A DNA stretch of 64,000 nucleotides from Paenibacillus psychroresistens (GTDB lineage Bacteria > Bacillota > Bacilli > Paenibacillales > NBRC-103111): NCBI RefSeq assembly GCF_009728935.1, contig NZ_CP034235.1, positions 7,081,501-7,145,500 on the forward strand, read 5' to 3'. The position numbers were made by a program, and so were the translations under genes. The notes beneath the pieces are model-generated. The model saw nothing but the letters and a program-made list of their open reading frames with translations. It was not told the DNA's origin and made no database searches. Shown here piece by piece: positions 33,633 through 42,035 of this stretch (positions within the stretch are counted from its first letter, which is position 1; each line of letters begins with the position of its first letter).

Positions 33633-34118
33633 CTACTTTTTGAGTTTAATTGACTGCCCTCTAAGATTTCCACTTTCTTTTATAATTCTGATTTTATTTT
33701 TCACAGGATTCGTATTTATGACATATGTTTTAGAAATTATATCATGGATTGCCTTATGTATCTTATTGAAAGCAGCGATTAGAAAACCAATAAACAATGT
33801 TATATAACTCAGAAACTTTGAAATGAACCTTGCATTTGAACGTGCAAAGCTAATTCTTTTTATATTATGATTCACTACTTTTATTCCAAGAGCTAATTTC
33901 CCAGGAGTCGCCTGGTATTCTGAGCTTTCAAAAATAGTAAAGTATAAATACGCTGCAACTAGTTGAATTAAGACAAGTGAATCGGAATTTTCAGCTGTAT
34001 AGTAGTTGAACCTCCTTGTAATAAGGAAATTGATGATAAAATAACAAAGAGACAACAGAAAACCGTCAATTACTAATGATACTAATCTTTGTCCAAATCC
34101 AGCAAATCGAACTACCAT
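33633..34118 (-). CDS. RDD-family membrane protein
   Basis: About 161 residues. The RDD signature is seen as RFAGFGQRLVSLVIDGFLL, with the conserved Arg and Asp, and ATPGKLALGIKVV. Three to four membrane segments are predicted. RDD proteins are of poorly known function; some act as Na+/H+ exchangers. The start could also be the TTG at 34139; both have weak ribosome binding sites. It is the first gene of a two-gene, A+T-rich unit. Confidence 0.78.
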   Translation of the reverse strand: MVVRFAGFGQRLVSLVIDGFLLSLCYFIINFLITRRFNYYTAENSDSLVLIQLVAAYLYFTIFESSEYQATPGKLALGIKVVNHNIKRISFARSNARFISKFLSYITLFIGFLIAAFNKIHKAIHDIISKTYVINTNPVKNKIRIIKESGNLRGQSIKLKK

Positions 34119-34260
34119 CTTTAATTTATATATTTTCAACTTTAAGGAAAATGTTACTTCAACAGTATCATGAGTAACGACATTTCGTATATATATTTTC
34201 TATGATTTTCTACTAGCTTATAAAAAATTTGGGAGGATTATAAAAAGTTGATCTTCCACG

Positions 34261-34290
34261 TTGACATGACACCATAAAGTGTCCTATAAT
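34261..34290 (+). promoter_or_regulatory. Sigma-A promoter with embedded operator before doxX
   Basis: TTGACA (34261-34266) and TATAAT (34285-34290) are both exact, with an 18-bp spacer. The spacer holds GACAC-CATAAA-GTGTC (34268-34283), a dyad where a repressor would block the polymerase. A larger pair AAAAGTTGATC and GATCAACTTTT flanks the promoter. Confidence 0.75.
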
Positions 34291-34342
34291 CAAGTCACCA
34301 AATGATCCGTCTGGATCAACTTTTAAAGGAGGAATTGCACTT

Positions 34343-34696
34343 ATGTATATTATTTTTGTTGTTTTAGAAAGTTTTCTGATTACCGTTATGACCTTTGGCG
34401 GAGGAAGCAAGCTGGTCGGTGCGAAAGGCTTTGTTGATATGTTCGAGGCGATTAAACTGCCGCAATGGTTTCGAGTTGTTACAGGACTTGTTCAACTAGT
34501 CTGGGCAGCCGGGCTTATCATCGGATACTGGCATCCGATAGTAGCCGCATGGGCAGGTGTTGGGATTGGCATCACGATGCTGGTGGCAGCCCTTACACAT
34601 ATAAGAGTCAAGCAGCCTTTTGGAGAAGCTTTACCAGGCTTTGTGATAACTTCGATTGCTACCGCTATGGTACTCGTGTATGCATACGGAGTCTGA
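34343..34696 (+). CDS. DoxX-family membrane protein
   Basis: A 117-residue protein with four hydrophobic segments. GGSKLVGAKGFVDMFEAIKL and WFRVVTGLVQLVWAAGLIIG are typical of the DoxX-like family, where such proteins are induced by thiol-reactive compounds or quinones in Bacillus. The GGAGGAATT site lies well placed. It is transcribed alone from an ideal sigma-A promoter with an internal dyad, so strong repression with induction is likely. The repressor is not encoded next to it. Confidence 0.87.
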   Translation: MYIIFVVLESFLITVMTFGGGSKLVGAKGFVDMFEAIKLPQWFRVVTGLVQLVWAAGLIIGYWHPIVAAWAGVGIGITMLVAALTHIRVKQPFGEALPGFVITSIATAMVLVYAYGV

Positions 34697-34713
34697 TCCA
34701 TCAATTAAAACAG

Positions 34714-34757
34714 CAGCGGCAGCCATGAACAATAAAGTTCATGACTGCCGCTGTTTA
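34714..34757. terminator. Bidirectional terminator between doxX and the frataxin-like gene
   Basis: CAGCGGCAG...CATGAAC and GTTCATG...CTGCCGCTG pair around AATAAA, with A and T runs on the outer sides, so it serves both converging genes. Confidence 0.88.
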
Positions 34758-34767
34758 TTGCCTTCTT

Positions 34768-35139
34768 TTATTTCCGCCAAAAAGTTGAGCAGTCTGCCTT
34801 ATCCAACATATTAAACTCAATCATTTTCTCAAGTAATAAGAAATCAACCGGACTATTCCACTGGATACGCATCAACAGCTTAGTGTGATCATAACCAGCC
34901 TTCTCAATTTCATCAGAAAAATGACTAATCCCTGCAGCTTCAGGAGCAACAGCCATATGATTTTTGGCTACACTGAAACCAATAATATATGTATCGTGAT
35001 CGGTAAACATAGGCTGATTCCACCCGATTTTCGGCACTAAAGTCGGAAATTTCTTTGTTATCCAAGTAAAAACTTCTTCGGTTCGTTCCCGATGATCCGG
35101 GTTATCAATACCCGCTAAAAATTCTGCAAAAACTTCCAT
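34768..35139 (-). CDS. YdhG/frataxin-like iron chaperone (DUF1801)
   Basis: About 123 residues starting MEVFAEFLAGIDNPDHRERT. The ATG at 35139 is preceded by AGGAGTGATCAAT. KIGWNQPMFTDHDTYIIGFS and HMAVAPEAAGISHFSDEI match the YdhG/Fra group of small alpha-beta proteins that deliver iron for Fe-S and haem synthesis in Bacillus subtilis. That role is transferred from the family. Monocistronic. Confidence 0.8.
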   Translation of the reverse strand: MEVFAEFLAGIDNPDHRERTEEVFTWITKKFPTLVPKIGWNQPMFTDHDTYIIGFSVAKNHMAVAPEAAGISHFSDEIEKAGYDHTKLLMRIQWNSPVDFLLLEKMIEFNMLDKADCSTFWRK

Positions 35140-35223
35140 ATTGATCACTCCTAAAATATAAATTATTTTAGTGTAAGTATATCAATGAAATCATCGTCTT
35201 ACTAGAGTTCCAAAAAAGCGGAT

Positions 35224-36699
35224 TTATCCCCCCCAATGAACTCCTGGTGCTTGATTATTGGGATCATCAGACTGATACAAGGAAGGATCTATTTCTGCGT
35301 TTGGATTCTCTTTGATTTTCTGCAGCACTAAATTCCCTTTAGTCTCCCATTCCACTAATGCCTCTTTAACCGATTTCTTATTGGTAATTATATCCTGAAG
35401 AATATTTTGCCCAATTTGATCGATTACCCAAATATTCGTTTTCTCCCGATACAGCTTATTGTTATCAAACATTGGTGCTTGTTTAATATTGTTATAGAAA
35501 GCAGCAATATTAAAATCTATACCTAACTGTGGTTGAATGTATTTCTTGCGAGCAACCATTTGGTATGTACTATGGGATTTCAACTGTGCCCATTTCTCAC
35601 CATTAGAGAACTCAAGGAATTTCCAGGCGGTCTCTAAATTTGTTGATTTCGCATTAATCGCCATCAAACTGTTAAAGCCAATATTGGCTACTACTCCTGG
35701 TGCTTCTGGAAAACTAGGAACAGTTACTGTATCCCAGTCAATTTTTGTATAGCCTTTGATAGCATCCGCATTCTTATTAGCATTGTTCAGCTGCTCCAAC
35801 TGCCCGTAGTTGACGATTGCCATCGCTACTCGTCCCGACAAAAAGTCATCATAATCTAAGGGTCCCTTAGGGGGGTTATCTCCTGACGGGATGATTTTAT
35901 CTTTTTGCAATTGGCTCAGTGTTGTAATCGCGTCTTGCCATTGCGGTGTATCTACGGTCATTTTCTCACCTAGTTCGTCATACATATGCAATTGAAGGGG
36001 TTGAATGTAAGGCTGCAATTCATATAACATGCCATCATTGGATTGAGAGGATAACGATATTCCATACTTATGATCTGCTCCATCACCATGAGTAAGTCGT
36101 TTAGCCAAAGCAAAAACCTCATCCCATGTCATATTATCACGAGGTAAATCTGTAACGCCGGCATCAATAAACATTTGCTTATTGTAAATCAAGGCTGACG
36201 AGTTGAAAGTAGGTGAAAGGGCATATAGCTGACCATCCTCACTAAAGCTTTTTAAGCTTTCCAGTACGAGTGGTACAATATCGGTTGTGTCAAACTTGGT
36301 CTTATTGATCTGTGCATCTAGTGGAGCCAGTAAGTTTTTACTCAAGATGGCTTTAATTTGCTCTGCTCCCAGAAGAACTACATCTGGCGGATTAGGTCCT
36401 TCCATCAGATCCATCATGATATCAAGCGATGATTTAACCTTCGAGCCATCCGGATCACTTGGATCTTCGATGCTCTTACCACCGATATTCTCCGTAGTAA
36501 TAACTTCTACTTTAATATTCTCGTTAGCTAGCTCAAAAAGCTGTGTATATTGCTCGCGGATAAAATCTTCATCATTGCCAAAAGCTGAAGCAATTCTTAA
36601 AACCTGCTCTGTAGTATCACTTTCGGCTTTATTCGTACACGCTGCAAGCATACTCCCTGCAATTGTAAGACTTAGTAAGGTGATCACCATTTTTTTCAT
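35224..36699 (-). CDS. Orphan ABC solute-binding lipoprotein (family 1)
   Basis: About 491 residues; start at the ATG at 36699 after GGAGGTATATGGC. The lipobox is MLAAC. The body has PPDVVLLGAEQIKAIL, ALSPTFNSSALIYNKQMFID and AWKFLEFSNGEKWAQ, typical of MalE-like binding proteins. No permease lies beside it. It may supply a transporter encoded elsewhere or act as a sensor. Its upstream region to 36925 is A+T-rich and contains a terminator of the next gene. Confidence 0.87.
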   Translation of the reverse strand: MKKMVITLLSLTIAGSMLAACTNKAESDTTEQVLRIASAFGNDEDFIREQYTQLFELANENIKVEVITTENIGGKSIEDPSDPDGSKVKSSLDIMMDLMEGPNPPDVVLLGAEQIKAILSKNLLAPLDAQINKTKFDTTDIVPLVLESLKSFSEDGQLYALSPTFNSSALIYNKQMFIDAGVTDLPRDNMTWDEVFALAKRLTHGDGADHKYGISLSSQSNDGMLYELQPYIQPLQLHMYDELGEKMTVDTPQWQDAITTLSQLQKDKIIPSGDNPPKGPLDYDDFLSGRVAMAIVNYGQLEQLNNANKNADAIKGYTKIDWDTVTVPSFPEAPGVVANIGFNSLMAINAKSTNLETAWKFLEFSNGEKWAQLKSHSTYQMVARKKYIQPQLGIDFNIAAFYNNIKQAPMFDNNKLYREKTNIWVIDQIGQNILQDIITNKKSVKEALVEWETKGNLVLQKIKENPNAEIDPSLYQSDDPNNQAPGVHWGG

Positions 36700-36858
36700 G
36701 CCATATACCTCCAAATAATTTTTATTCTATTTGTTTTTTTCGTCTTATCATCATAGAATAAAAAATTTAATTTTCCGCTAAGAAAAGATAAAGAATTATT
36801 AAGTTTTAATAAATGCGGACCGTTTTTACAGTGATGGCATGTCGAACAAAAAAAAGCC

Positions 36859-36882
36859 TAAAACTTAAATAATAAAGTTTTA
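36859..36882 (-). terminator. Terminator after the MBL-fold gene
   Basis: TAAAACTT, loop, AAGTTTTA, then GGCTTTTTTTTG on the minus strand. Confidence 0.75.
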
Positions 36883-36925
36883 AACTGCAATGCCATTATT
36901 CTGTTGAATTATCGTATACGGAATG

Positions 36926-37426
36926 CTATAGGGTCAATTGCATTTGTTTGAGTAATCGCACCATCGCTTGTTTCATCACAGTCTCCTCGCGATGAATTCG
37001 ATCACCATGACGTGGCAGCACCCATTCAAATTTCACTTTAGTAAGTAGTTCCATGGATTTTATTAATTCAGACCAAGAATAAAAACAATATTCACGATTA
37101 GCTCCAAGCGATTGTGTACTTCTATCCCAGTACAGATGATCACCTGTAAACAAAAACTTCTCTTTATATAGAAGAACCATATGGCCCGTGGTATGCCTTG
37201 GAACGATTAGAAAACGAAAATCTGGAATCCATTCAACTGGTTCGGTACCTTCAATAGAATGTTCAGCTTTTTCTGCTTTTATGGTTCGTGATTGTTCATT
37301 TATGTGTACTATACGCTTTGCTCCAAATCTTTTGGCGAATAATTCTGCATCGGTATGCTCATCATTATCGTAATGTGTGAGGAATATTGTATGCACACCT
37401 CCAAGTTCAGCAATCTTTTTTGCCAA
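36926..37426 (-). pseudogene. Metallo-beta-lactamase-fold protein, 5' end missing
   Basis: The frame reads LIDSPRFVPALAKKIAELGG, then IFLTHYDNDEHTDAE, the metal-binding THxDxDH-type motif, then TTGHMVLLYKEKFLFTGDHL with the next His and Asp. The family normally has about 50-60 further residues before LIDSPRF. Here the frame opens only after a TGA at about 37469, just before a run of nine G (37458-37466), and has no ATG; the only candidate start is the TTG at 37426 inside the first motif, with no ribosome binding site. So the gene is truncated, or the G-run causes a frameshift. I judge it non-functional. Confidence 0.6.
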
Positions 37427-37496
37427 TGCGGGAACAAATCGTGGCGAATCTATGAGCCCCCCCCCTCCTCACAGTTGACTTAATTATATAGGTATC

Positions 37497-37520
37497 TTAC
37501 TGACAACAGCATGTCAGTAA
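37497..37520. promoter_or_regulatory. Perfect inverted repeat upstream of the MBL gene
   Basis: TTACTGACA and TGTCAGTAA, exact 9-base arms around a 6-base spacer. It fits a MarR- or TetR-type operator and lies between the MarR gene and the truncated MBL gene. Confidence 0.6.
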
Positions 37521-37637
37521 TTAAATACTCATATTAAGCTTCCTGACCTGTTAGTAGAACAGCTGGACAGAGCTTTGAGACCAATATTATTTAAGTAGAT
37601 AGGAGTTTTATGCTATCCAAATTAATGCCCCCTTTTA

Positions 37638-38141
37638 TTACTTCATCCCATCAAGGTTCATAGAATAATCGATGACTTCTGTTAAATCACCTATTAACCT
37701 TTCAATAAACTGCAGCTCATTATCGGTATATTTTTGAATGAATTGCTGAAATTGATTTTCTGCTCTTTCATGATATTGAATATAAGCATGATGAACCAAA
37801 TTGCCTTGGTCGGTTAACTGGTAGAAGACTTCTTTCAGATTGCCCTCAATTGTTAATTTTTCAATCCAGCCTCTTGCAAGCAATTTAGTGCTGATTTTGG
37901 TAATTGCGCCTTTGGTCAATTTCAGCTTTTCGGCAAGCCGTGTGACATTCGCCCTTTCCAATAATCCGATTTGCTCCACTAAATGGATTTCAGATATGGT
38001 TAGACTGCGATTAACATTAGATATGCCCCATAGGGCGGCGAGCGGCAACATCCGTTTTTTTTCAACCTCTTCATAAGCTTCAAACTGGTTAATCAGCTTC
38101 TGCAGCTTAATGTAAAAAAGCTTCTTTTCCTGATCATCCAT
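37638..38141 (-). CDS. MarR-family regulator
   Basis: About 167 residues; start at the ATG at 38141 preceded by GGAGGTAAG. The winged helix (LTISEIHLVEQIGLLERANV, TRLAEKLKLTKGAITKISTK, then LIARGW-like LLARGWIEK) matches MarR. The C-terminus HAYIQYHERAENQFQQFIQK forms the dimer helices. The collapsed siderophore-interacting-protein gene lies upstream on the same strand, with a MarR-like palindrome in front, so regulator and target were an operon. Confidence 0.88.
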   Translation of the reverse strand: MDDQEKKLFYIKLQKLINQFEAYEEVEKKRMLPLAALWGISNVNRSLTISEIHLVEQIGLLERANVTRLAEKLKLTKGAITKISTKLLARGWIEKLTIEGNLKEVFYQLTDQGNLVHHAYIQYHERAENQFQQFIQKYTDNELQFIERLIGDLTEVIDYSMNLDGMK

Positions 38142-38176
38142 GATTCTTCTTACCTCCGATTCTGCATACAAACACT

Positions 38177-38586
38177 TTATTCGAGCCCCTTTTTACCTGG
38201 GATCCAGAATGGCTTTGACTTGATTTGCTGATTGCTCCAATTCAAGGTTTGCTTGAAATGCTTGTGCAATTCAACACAAACCCGCCCATCACCGCCAACA
38301 TACAGCATACCAGTTCCAACAGACTTTTCTAAAAATAATTCAATTTGTTCTTTCAGTGGCTGCCTGCATCATAATTCCAAACAGAATAGGTCCGAAGCAT
38401 CTCAGATAGCTTAGCCGGTTGATCCAGACCAACCATCAGACGCAGAAATTCCCCTGGTTTGTATGAAAGGGCTTTCGAGTCTTGCAATTTAATCGAGATA
38501 TGGTACGTTTGAGCGGTAATCTGCTGTTTATTTACTACAATTGCTTTTCGTGAGAAGCGCTTTGCCAAGCTTTCTATAATGCCCAT
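38177..38586 (-). pseudogene. Siderophore-interacting protein (ferric reductase), internal deletion
   Basis: The first 77 codons (MGIIESLAKRFSRKAIVVNK, then YHISIKLQDSKALSYKPGEF) form the start of the FAD-binding barrel. They run into a stop after NYDAGSH. From there a shifted frame reads LKEQIELFLEKSVG, MLYVGGDGRVCVEL and QIKSKPFWIPGKKGLE, which is the conserved C-terminus of the SIP family. The NADPH-binding middle, about 120 residues, is absent. A deletion plus frameshift therefore joins the two ends. The intact GGAGATG site before the start is retained. Confidence 0.8.
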
Positions 38587-38618
38587 ATATATTCATCTCC
38601 TCTACTATTTTAAAATTA

Positions 38619-38634
38619 TGTTTCCTTGGAAACA
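38619..38634. promoter_or_regulatory. MarR-type palindrome before the SIP pseudogene
   Basis: TGTTTCCTTGGAAACA is an inverted repeat with 7-base arms and a 2-base centre, 33 bp before the start codon. It is the likely operator of the MarR protein at 37638-38141. Confidence 0.6.
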
Positions 38635-38780
38635 ACATATCATTGCAGTCTTTCAAAAGCAATCTATTAGCCACTCATATTTTTTTAAATGCTATCCATC
38701 AAAACCCACCTTCTCTAAAATGCAAAAATACCACAATGGCGAGCATTGCGGTAGACCGATATGAGCTTGTAAGGGCTATC

Positions 38781-39104
38781 CTAGGATGGTTCAAATGTTT
38801 GGACGACTTCATACATACCTGGTTCAAACGTAGCTATTGTCAATGCTTCCTGAAGATAGGGAAGCGGTTTGGGGTCATTTCGCATAGCTTGGTAATCTTC
38901 TTCACTTCTCCATTGAGCATACATGGTAACTTTAGTCCCCTCTTTACCACGATGGAGACTACAAGAAACAAATCCAGGAGCGTGTCGAACGGAGACCTCT
39001 GTTACACTGGTAAGCAACTCGATTAGACGTTCCTGATTTTCGGGTTCAACTGTGAATACATTGATAAATGTAAGAACGTCATTATTCAATGAGATATAAG
39101 TCAT
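38781..39104 (-). CDS. Antibiotic-biosynthesis-monooxygenase (ABM) domain protein
   Basis: A 107-residue ferredoxin-like alpha-beta protein. FINVFTVEPENQERLIELLT, APGFVSCSLHRGKEGTKVTM and YAQWRSEEDYQAM are typical of the ABM family, which includes HmoA/HmoB haem-degrading enzymes and quinol monooxygenases. A GGAG site precedes the ATG. It stands alone; whether it binds haem cannot be decided here. Confidence 0.85.
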   Translation of the reverse strand: MTYISLNNDVLTFINVFTVEPENQERLIELLTSVTEVSVRHAPGFVSCSLHRGKEGTKVTMYAQWRSEEDYQAMRNDPKPLPYLQEALTIATFEPGMYEVVQTFEPS

Positions 39105-39234
39105 AAAGTTAACTCCTTATTCATATTTTTCTAATCTTATGCAAAGGGATGCTTTTGACTCGCTTATCTTTAGTTTCATGTCATCATTTTATACAATCCA
39201 GATGCAAATCCAATTAAGCACACAAACAAAGTCC

Positions 39235-41664
39235 TCAATGCTGTTCCTTATACAAAGAGATATCCAACCCCTGAATAAAGGGTGTCCATACCCCCGTCGT
39301 GTAAAGAAGAAGCCGATGCATCGCTCGCGTGCATGCTGTATAGAAGAGCTTTCGCTCACTTTCCCGTTGATAGGCCTGTGAAGAAGCATCGTAGATCAGT
39401 ACGGCGTCGAATTCAACTCCTTTAGCGAGATACGCGGGAATTACCAGAATTCCTTTAGCGAAATTGGGAGTCTTCTTCGTGATGTGCTTCAGCTCCTGGC
39501 AGCCCTGAGCCGCCAATGTCTCATAGACATCTCTGCTCTCGGTCGCCGTCTTCGTAATAACAGCAATTGAAGCGAAGGCTTCAGCCTGAAGAGCCGCTAG
39601 ATCCGCTGCCATTCGTTCTGCCCGCTTTTCGCTGCTGTCCACTCTTACTAGAAGCGGCTTACTCCCCCTTCTTTCAAAGGGTACAATCGTCTCCCCACTT
39701 GGCAATATCGATTTCGTGAACTCCACAATCTCGCGGGTTGAACGATAACTGCGGACAAGAAAGAACTGACTTGTATCCGCCTCGCCATAAAGCCGAATCA
39801 GTGGTGAATCCACCACGTGCAAATTCGTTGCCTGAGTGAAGATGGCCTGATTGAAATCTCCAAGCACCGTCATGCGAGCGCGGGGAAATAGCTTCTTGAG
39901 AAATTCATATTGAAACATCGAGTAATCCTGACCCTCATCGACGAAAATATGCCGAACCATCGTGTTTGTCCGAACGCCTTCAATAAGTTCTTTTAAGAAC
40001 AGGTATGGTGTCGCATCCTCATAAAAAAGCTCAAGATTGCTCAGCTTTTCCGTGGTTTGCTCGCAGATTTGCGGCCAAAGCTTAGGCACTTCGGTCACAC
40101 CCGTCATTTCCCGATAAGCAGCATCGTCTCTGAACAATTGAAGGTATAGCTCATTCATATCTATAAACAGCAAGCGTTTTACACTTTGTCTCAGCGGTTT
40201 AAAATGCTCCTTCACGATCAAGCGGGTCAACAGGTCTTCTTCCTGCTGGACAAAGTCAAAGTCACCCTCGTCTCCCCGTCGCTTTTTGTTCAGTATCTCC
40301 TGAACCTTGGCATACTCTTCAGCAAAGTCAAAGACACCTTTCTCTTTATGCAACATGCTATATGCTGCGGCATAATCCTCATTGTCGAGATAGTTGAGCT
40401 CCTCCTGTACCCAAAACGCACTCTGCTCCTTGCGCTCCAGCAAGGTCAGTTCTCGCAACAGCCACTCCTGCAGCAGACCGACTCGATTGACCAGACGGAT
40501 TGAGGGGTCATAACTATAGAACTGCGATTTCATTTTCTCGATGGTGATCAAATCTCTGTCCCGGAACCGGATAGTTTTGAATTGAATGCCTTCCCGCCCT
40601 AGCCACATTGCATAGCTTTGGAGAGCTTGAAGATAAGCTTCTGATGACTTATATTGAATCCCATTCAGTCTAGAGTCATACCTTGGCGTTGCTTCTTCTG
40701 TCAGCACATATTCGAGCTGATCGAACGGATCCTCAAGACTTACCGTAGATCCCAGCCAATATTCAAGATATTCCTGGAAGGTCGTCTGCTGCATATTCTC
40801 CTCACCAAGCTCGGGAAGGACTGTAGATACATAGCTGTTAAACAGCGGATTAGGCGAAAATAGGACGATTTGATCGGCCTTGAGTCTCTCACGGTTTTTG
40901 TACAGCAAGTAAGCCACTCGTTGAAGGGCCGCAGAGGTCTTCCCGCTTCCAGCCGCTCCCTGCACAATGAGCATCGAGCTTTTGTCGTTGCGGATGATGG
41001 CATTCTGCTCCTTTTGGATAGTCGACACGATACTCTTCATCTGTGCATCCGCACCTTTGCCAAGCACTTGCTGCAGTAATTCGTCGCCGATCGTCAAGCT
41101 CGAGTCGAACAAATTCTGGAGCTGACCGTCGCGAATCTGATACTGCCGCTTCAGCTCCATCCTTCCAGTGATAAGCCCTCCCGGCGTTTCATAGGCTACC
41201 GCCCCTGGAGAATAATCATAATACAAACTCGCAATAGGTGTACGCCAGTCATAGATCAGGAAGCTCATACCATCTACATCAACAAAGGAGGACACACCGA
41301 TATAAACTTGCTCGCTTACGCCTAGGCCACCCTCTTCAAAATCGATCCGCCCAAAATAGGGAGATGGCAGCAGACGGTTCATATTTTTCCATTGCTGCAG
41401 CTTCAATTGGTGACTGCGTTCCCGCTCGGACAACACCGCGGACTGCTGTTTGATTGTAAAATAAGACTCTTCAAAATCTTCATGCGTGCTCGTATTGACC
41501 GTAACTTCTTCCCAAAACCGTTTTCGAATGTCTGCCGCCTGATTACTCAGTTGATCTACCTTAGGCTCCAGCTCAACAATTCTTGATTTCAGCTTTTCTG
41601 TAATCAGATCAAGTCGCTCCTGCTCTTGCTGCCAATCATTTGAGTTCATCATCCCTGAACACAC
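39235..41664 (-). CDS. helD: HelD-type RNA polymerase recycling factor (UvrD-like)
   Basis: An 809-residue superfamily 1 helicase-like protein. An N-terminal coiled-coil arm (about 10-95) is followed by the UvrD-like ATPase. Walker A is GAAGSGKTS (residues 236-244). FVDEGQDYSMFQYEFLKKLF is motif II and VRSYRSTREIVEF is motif IV. The region LIYDWRTPIASLYYDYSPG near 137-155 is typical of HelD. HelD removes stalled RNA polymerase from DNA and can confer rifampicin tolerance in some Bacillota and actinomycetes. The GTG start follows GGAG; ATGs five and six codons later are alternatives. Monocistronic. Confidence 0.9.
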   Translation of the reverse strand: MCSGMMNSNDWQQEQERLDLITEKLKSRIVELEPKVDQLSNQAADIRKRFWEEVTVNTSTHEDFEESYFTIKQQSAVLSERERSHQLKLQQWKNMNRLLPSPYFGRIDFEEGGLGVSEQVYIGVSSFVDVDGMSFLIYDWRTPIASLYYDYSPGAVAYETPGGLITGRMELKRQYQIRDGQLQNLFDSSLTIGDELLQQVLGKGADAQMKSIVSTIQKEQNAIIRNDKSSMLIVQGAAGSGKTSAALQRVAYLLYKNRERLKADQIVLFSPNPLFNSYVSTVLPELGEENMQQTTFQEYLEYWLGSTVSLEDPFDQLEYVLTEEATPRYDSRLNGIQYKSSEAYLQALQSYAMWLGREGIQFKTIRFRDRDLITIEKMKSQFYSYDPSIRLVNRVGLLQEWLLRELTLLERKEQSAFWVQEELNYLDNEDYAAAYSMLHKEKGVFDFAEEYAKVQEILNKKRRGDEGDFDFVQQEEDLLTRLIVKEHFKPLRQSVKRLLFIDMNELYLQLFRDDAAYREMTGVTEVPKLWPQICEQTTEKLSNLELFYEDATPYLFLKELIEGVRTNTMVRHIFVDEGQDYSMFQYEFLKKLFPRARMTVLGDFNQAIFTQATNLHVVDSPLIRLYGEADTSQFFLVRSYRSTREIVEFTKSILPSGETIVPFERRGSKPLLVRVDSSEKRAERMAADLAALQAEAFASIAVITKTATESRDVYETLAAQGCQELKHITKKTPNFAKGILVIPAYLAKGVEFDAVLIYDASSQAYQRESERKLFYTACTRAMHRLLLYTTGVWTPFIQGLDISLYKEQH

Positions 41665-41699
41665 TCACTCTCCGTAAATTTTGTAGAAAAAAAGAACGT

Positions 41700-41728
41700 T
41701 TGACAAGCGTGAAATCTTGTGGTAAGAT
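41700..41728 (+). promoter_or_regulatory. Isolated sigma-A promoter on the plus strand
   Basis: TTGACA (41700-41705), 17-bp spacer, TAAGAT (41723-41728). It points away from helD and no plus-strand gene follows, only a terminator about 110 bp later. Confidence 0.65.
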
Positions 41729-41734
41729 TAATTT

Positions 41735-41865
41735 GTAGAGAATAATTACTACGTTTTTTTATTTTTTTAAAAATACAGATACGATTTTAAATATATCATA
41801 GTATTGCTTTGAGCACAATTTATTTATATATCCGAACCCTGCAAACCTGCTGGGTTCTTTTTATT
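41735..41865 (+). ncRNA. Candidate small RNA upstream of helD
   Basis: The interval from the predicted start after the promoter at 41700-41728 to the terminator GAACCC...GGGTTC followed by CTTTTTATT (41836-41865). It is about 130 bases, A+T-rich, with U-runs and no plausible ribosome binding site or open frame. It is divergent from helD. It matches no RNA family that I recognise, and no expression is shown. Confidence 0.4.
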
Positions 41866-41935
41866 CAGCTCTGCGCTGTTTAAGGAACAAACTCCCCCAT
41901 AGGCTGGAGGAGTTTACTAATTGTCAAATAATATA

Positions 41936-41985
41936 AAAGAGGTTGATCTTCAAGTAGTTTAAACTACTTGAAGATCAACCTCTTT
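41936..41985. terminator. Perfect 50-bp palindrome at the end of the GH99-like gene
   Basis: The 25-base arms, from AAAGAGGTTGATC to its exact complement, meet at GTTTAAAC without a loop. It lies downstream of the glycosidase stop at 42036 and is followed by TTTATATT on the minus strand, so it may act as a terminator. A second hairpin (AAACTCC...GGAGTTT) lies at 41889-41916. Confidence 0.7.
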
Positions 41986-42035
41986 GTCATTTACACCTGC
42001 AAATCTACCAATCGTTTTTTTTATTTCAATCCCAG

